Shown here: positions 59,691-64,000 of the stretch, piece after piece
Layout of the letters: each line of letters starts with the position of its first letter
Numbering within the stretch: the stretch's first letter is position 1
NCBI GenBank assembly: GCA_002633025.1
Contig: NMRB01000170.1
Span: 80,702-144,701 of the forward strand
DNA from: Notospermus geniculatus
Taxonomy: Eukaryota > Nemertea > Pilidiophora > Heteronemertea > Lineidae
Length of the DNA: 64,000 nucleotides
Reading direction: 5' to 3'
Position numbers and translations under genes: made by a program
The notes under the pieces: model-generated
What the model was told of the DNA's origin: nothing
The model's input: only the letters and a program-made list of their open reading frames with translations
Database searches by the model: none

Positions 59691-62600
59691 GTTAGTTGAG
59701 CCAACACCAAAGAAATTCAATATATCAAAAACATAGCAAGCCCTTTGTTTCAAAAAGACTGGAAGAACGAGATGAGTACAATTATGCTTTGCATTTTGTC
59801 ATTGGGATATAACTGTCTTTCGATGGCATGATATCATGCCGTCGGCACATAATGAGGATTATTTATGCAAATGATGCATGTTAATGTGCAGTGATCAAAG
59901 CAGAAAAGTTGTTAGACTTAATACATGGAACGAAAATTCAAATTTGCTTCTATTTGATCATTTTATGATCTATTTTCTCATCAAAAAATGCATATTGTAT
60001 GATTAGGATTTTGTTCAAGGCTGACTTGTATTTACATGTAGCTAGTTCATTCTGTGGTAATTTGATCCACAGAAAGCTGAGTCTGCTGAGAGTTACCCGT
60101 CTTGGTTGTTTAGCATTGTAGCTTCTGTGGTATACAGTCCTCCCTCGCTATTACGAACCTCGATTCTACGAACTCCCGGATATTACGAACCCAACGTCTG
60201 GCTCCCAAAATTTCATGACATGTATGTAATTTCGCCTGTTCAGTCAGCCGTGTGGCCCAATTCCTGTCCAGGATCAAGCTTGGGTTTGATTAGCGTACAA
60301 TTCAAACCAAAATATCCAAGCTTGGGTATGATTAATGCATGTTTTAGCGTTTAATCAGGCAAATATTCATTAAAGTTAGTCCTGTATACGAAGTGTACGT
60401 GTAAGCCTTAGGCCTACTCGGCATGCTCATCATGCCCCCACGGACGAATCCTCGCTATTATGAACTCCTCCTTAATACGAACCCCGAAGAGTTCGTAATA
60501 GCAAGGGAGGACTGTAGTTCTTCAAGTTTTGTGACTGCGGTCATATCTTATGGTGTGCTCTCTGATACAAATCTGTCTGTTTTGTGAGTGTATTACTGGG
60601 GTACCAGGCTGGCGGAGATGATGCCTCGGTATCGGGTAGGTGTTGCTTATAGCGCATGGATGTTGATGCCTGTTGGTTCAAGATCTAAGAAGTACCAAAG
60701 CCTGTTTGGATATCAGCAAATCCAAGGGTTGGATCTTGGAGGAATTTAATTCCTCCAAGGTTGGATACAGTGCTGTGTGCAAATCCAGAAATTATTATTT
60801 CGAGTGTTTCAAAAACCTGTTATTTTGTTAACTACCAAAAATTCATAAGGACCGATGAGTGAAATCTAGAATAAGATGTCACAAGAACACATCAAGTAGC
60901 TTTTCAACTGACAAACAGGTTCTCAGTCACCTTTGCAGGAATTCCCACGCATTCCTCCAGTCATAGATGTAGAAAAAGAAAACATCATCATATCATATCA
61001 TATCCCTGACCCTTTGTTGTCACTTCTTCTCTATCGCCATGGTAATTGGTAAACTAACCGGCACTCCTCGATAATTGACAAACAACAATCCTTATTAAGA
61101 CCGTGTTCACGATTGACTTACGAAGAGCATCATCGTGGTTTACTCATCAAAAAGAGGCCCCGCATGATCTCGTTTTCCCGCGGGGAGTGAGCAAGACCAT
61201 ATAATTGGATGTGTCACATGACCCATTGTCACATGATTGATTCTGACCATGATGCAATAGATGTAAGACATCTTGCGGTGGTGATTACATGAGGCGATGT
61301 TGTAGTCGTCACTTCCAAACAGGCCAGTGTAAAACATTAAGACTTCTGGCGTAACATTTCGTCTACGGGTATCACATAATTGAGATCTGTAATTTGATTC
61401 CAAATACAGATTGATTGCAATCGTTGAGCTAAGTGCAATCCCTGCAACCAACTGCATCAAGACACAAGAAATATTGGATCTGCATTACTGAGGGTCGAAC
61501 CTTGATAGTTCGATGCAATACCACAGAGTGACAGCCCACACTATATGAAGTATTGACCGTTATGCGTGTGATCGGTGAATTGACTGAATGGGCCATGAAT
61601 GCTTAACCGAGTCAGTCTCCAAATAAATCCTATTTGCTTGGCAATATCTCCATATCCTTGCAGTTATTATATGTCGTCTTATTAGCTTAGGGACAAACCG
61701 ATTGGGCTGTAGAAAAAGAAGAGGGATTTGACTCCCTGCAGTCAAATTCAATTTCTAGTTATCACTTGCTGACTCCTTCAGTTAGCTTCCATCTCACATC
61801 AAATTGACATGGTCATTCTATATCAATACATGCATGATGTACTGCAAATTCATCTCAGTTCAGGTGAAATGGACACTCGAGGTGCACATTGGTAATCAAT
61901 TTGGTAAATCCTATTTACCTTGTATTCACGCAGCACGTATGCTCAGGACCGAGGTTCCCTGTCTTGTTTTCTTCAGTGAGGATGGCTTTAGCCCTTCTTC
62001 AATGACACATCTGATGAGATACCTCTTTTGTCCACTGGTCAAAATCATGAAAGTGGAAACATCTAATTCATTTCATATTATTCAATACTGAACAATCCGT
62101 CAAATTGCACTATTCAATTTATGGAGTGAAATTTCATATCAAATTTGTTCCCAGTGAAAAGTTGGAAAATTTCTCATCATTTTCTCTTGATGTGATATTC
62201 ACGTTGTGAGTTCGTAGATTAAAAAAGGTACCTAAGATTCTACTCTTGAATGGACTCATTGACTGCCTTAGCAATTTACTGTGGACTGAACTCTTTCTCC
62301 CATTGCTTGCTCCTGAGATGTTCTGCTTTGTTGTGGATTATTTCTGCAGCATGTTCTTGATGGCCGGTGGAGACTTCATATTGCTCAGTATTTTGTGTGG
62401 AGGTAAGGCACTATCAAGGTTTCACCTGGGGCGTTGCCATCACTAAATTGCCATGTTGAATTTCAAGATACAATTTTTAAGGCATCCACCTTCAACCTTC
62501 ACATCAAATAATTGAGTTCATGAAAACTTAGTAAGTGTAAGAGAAAGATTGTAATTTTGGGAAGTGCTGAGTGCTAATTTACAAAGTATTTTTCTTGATT

Positions 62601-63821
62601 ACCATTGTGTAACTTATATTATCTGAACATGCCAATACCGGTACTCCTCAAAGAAGGTAACAACAATTGAAGTCCGTAATGTACCCTTTGCACCATGTCA
62701 GTGTACATTTTTCTTTCCTGGGGGTGTCCCCAATATCTCTTGAGAAAAACACCTCAAAAGGTATCAACTTTTATGTACTCTTTGCAAAAGGTCAAGGAAT
62801 ACTTTTCGTACCTGGAACTGTCCTCAACATCTCAGTGGAAAAATACCTCCAAATGTGTCAGGTCTATTCCGGTAATAATTGCTCGGTATACTTTGCCAGA
62901 CGTCTTTGACATGTTCATTGAGCAATTACGTTCTGCTTCTCACATGATTGGAAGGTTTTCTTCAGGCGAATAACGTCTGTTACTGTTGAGGGGAAGGCTG
63001 TGACATGTCTCCTGCCTGACTTGTTGGAGCAATCATAAACAGCCATGAAGTCTTTGGCATCAGTGGTAAAACTGATTTTCAAAACAGTTCACTGTGCCAG
63101 TGAGGTCAGTGACTTTCAACTATTCCTTTAAGACTGGTTTCATACTTGATTCCCGACTATATTGGCCTACTGGACAGGCCCTCTGTCACTTCACCAACAT
63201 TAAATCACAAAATACAGTATTTATCAAAATCTGTGCTGTCAAATCAGCATTCTCGATCTCAAGTGACATTTTTGAGAGTTTGGCAAATCCATCTGGTATA
63301 AAAGCTGTGAATAATTAATCATACAGCAGTGGATTACCCTCCACAGCAGTCAAATGAAATGTTAAATGTCAGCGCAAAACAGGGATTTGTGCTGTTGTGG
63401 GGAGTTACATTTCGTCTTAGATGAATTTGAATAGGTAGAATGCCCCAATGCTGTCGACGGGACACATTCCCTCTACCTCCATGGAATAAATAAATCACAT
63501 TACACAAAATCCAAGTGATCTTGTCATACACTTATGAACTGATATATCACGAAAATGATTTGTGAATTACTATTGACCTCTTCTACCAGTCTAGCTGTAA
63601 CTCTCCTTCAGATTGGATTAAATGGGATCTTCACAATTGAAGGGTATGGTTATGAATATTCTCAGCTGATTTCACTTTCAGTTAAAACCTGTGAATGAAA
63701 ATTGACATCGGTGCAGCTAAGAGTGCAGAGATACAATTTTTTCATTGATATTCAGAACATTTTGTCGATATTGTGCTGTTCAGGATTGTACATACATGGA
63801 CACTTACTTTCAATTCATTAT
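59691..63821. other. Region after exon 11/12, no further exon supported
   Basis: Apart from the MITE at 60135 I see no MAM, LDLa, EGF, transmembrane or kinase exon. A TTTCTGCAG acceptor at about 62348 and a GTAAGG donor at about 62402 frame a short open stretch (MFLMAGGDFILLSILCG), but only in phases that do not match exon 11 or 12. Confidence 0.4.
60135..60514. mobile_element. pogo/Tigger-like MITE, 380 bp
   Basis: The left end CAGTCCTCCCTCGCTATTAC and right end GTAATAGCAAGGGAGGACTG are near-perfect complements, extended by repeated TACGAAC words, and TA flanks both sides. This is the terminus type of pogo/Tigger elements. No transposase is present. Confidence 0.85.
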
Positions 63822-64000
63822 GGCCCGTATGCACCACTGCATCTTAAGCCAAAATTGAGCTTAAGTCTAACTTAAGTTGGAACTAAGCTTGAACTCGGTA
63901 TGCACCAACTAAAGCTAAGCTTCAAGTCTGGCTTAAACCACATCAGAGAGTGGTTTAACTAACTCAAATGTGCTGCAGCTCAAGTTGGGATAAGCGGAAT
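63822..64000. mobile_element. Left end of a GGCCCGTATGCACC element, cut by the window edge
   Basis: Starts GGCCCGTATGCACCACTGC, close to the tips of the elements at 18125 and 22196, and continues with repeated CTTAAG/AAGCTTAA words. GGTATGCACCAACT recurs about 75 bases inside. The right end lies beyond the window. Confidence 0.55.

Noticed and set aside
1-64000. CRISPR array or bacterial operon
   Set aside because: The tandem repeats have no spacer structure, and all recognisable coding is in spliced animal exons.

Overview
The window is animal (metazoan) nuclear DNA: AT-rich, low coding density, kilobase-scale introns with GT..AG borders, many inverted-repeat (MITE-like) elements, tRNA-derived SINE pieces and minisatellites. 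No prokaryotic gene organisation is present. The 8-mer palindrome TAGGCCTA is strongly over-represented, and the only recognisable gene is a MAM/LDLa ectodomain gene. I infer a marine invertebrate, perhaps a deuterostome such as an echinoderm; the species cannot be fixed from the sequence.

The one gene I can support runs on the + strand from about 12.9 kb to at least 59.1 kb and is open at both ends. I could assemble 11 exons, plus a possible twelfth, from splice sites and matching phases. They encode a linker, LDLa domain 1, MAM domain 1, LDLa domain 2, MAM domain 2 and a post-MAM linker. Nearly all module borders are phase 1, as in extracellular mosaic proteins. One middle exon of MAM 1 was not found; a 46-base assembly gap lies just upstream of the next exon. 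No signal peptide, transmembrane segment or kinase domain lies in the window, so it is not decided whether this is an ALK/LTK-type receptor, a MALRD1-like protein or another MAM/LDLa protein.

Layout: 1-12.9 kb, no recognised gene, two direct duplications and a pogo-like MITE; 12.9-18.8 kb, exons 1-2, an unexplained 292-codon ORF, a 1-kb duplication carrying a MITE with its empty site in the sister copy, and a 216-bp palindrome; 18.8-34.1 kb, a 15-kb intron with a SINE, a foldback element and duplications; 34.1-34.7 kb, the first two exons of MAM 1; 34.7-54.7 kb, a 20-kb interval with hairpin elements, a 57-bp minisatellite, nested MITEs and the gap; 54.7-59.1 kb, a dense exon cluster (end of MAM 1, LDLa 2, MAM 2) with a CpG-rich foldback block in one intron; 59.1-64 kb, a possible exon, a second pogo-like MITE and the start of another element.

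Three isolated single N bases at 3896, 20235 and 41037 each sit exactly between direct copies. In each case the left sequence ends, and the right sequence begins, at the borders of the copy. This is what unmerged overlapping contigs look like, so those duplications are probably assembly artefacts. Four similar duplications lack an N and may be real or allelic.
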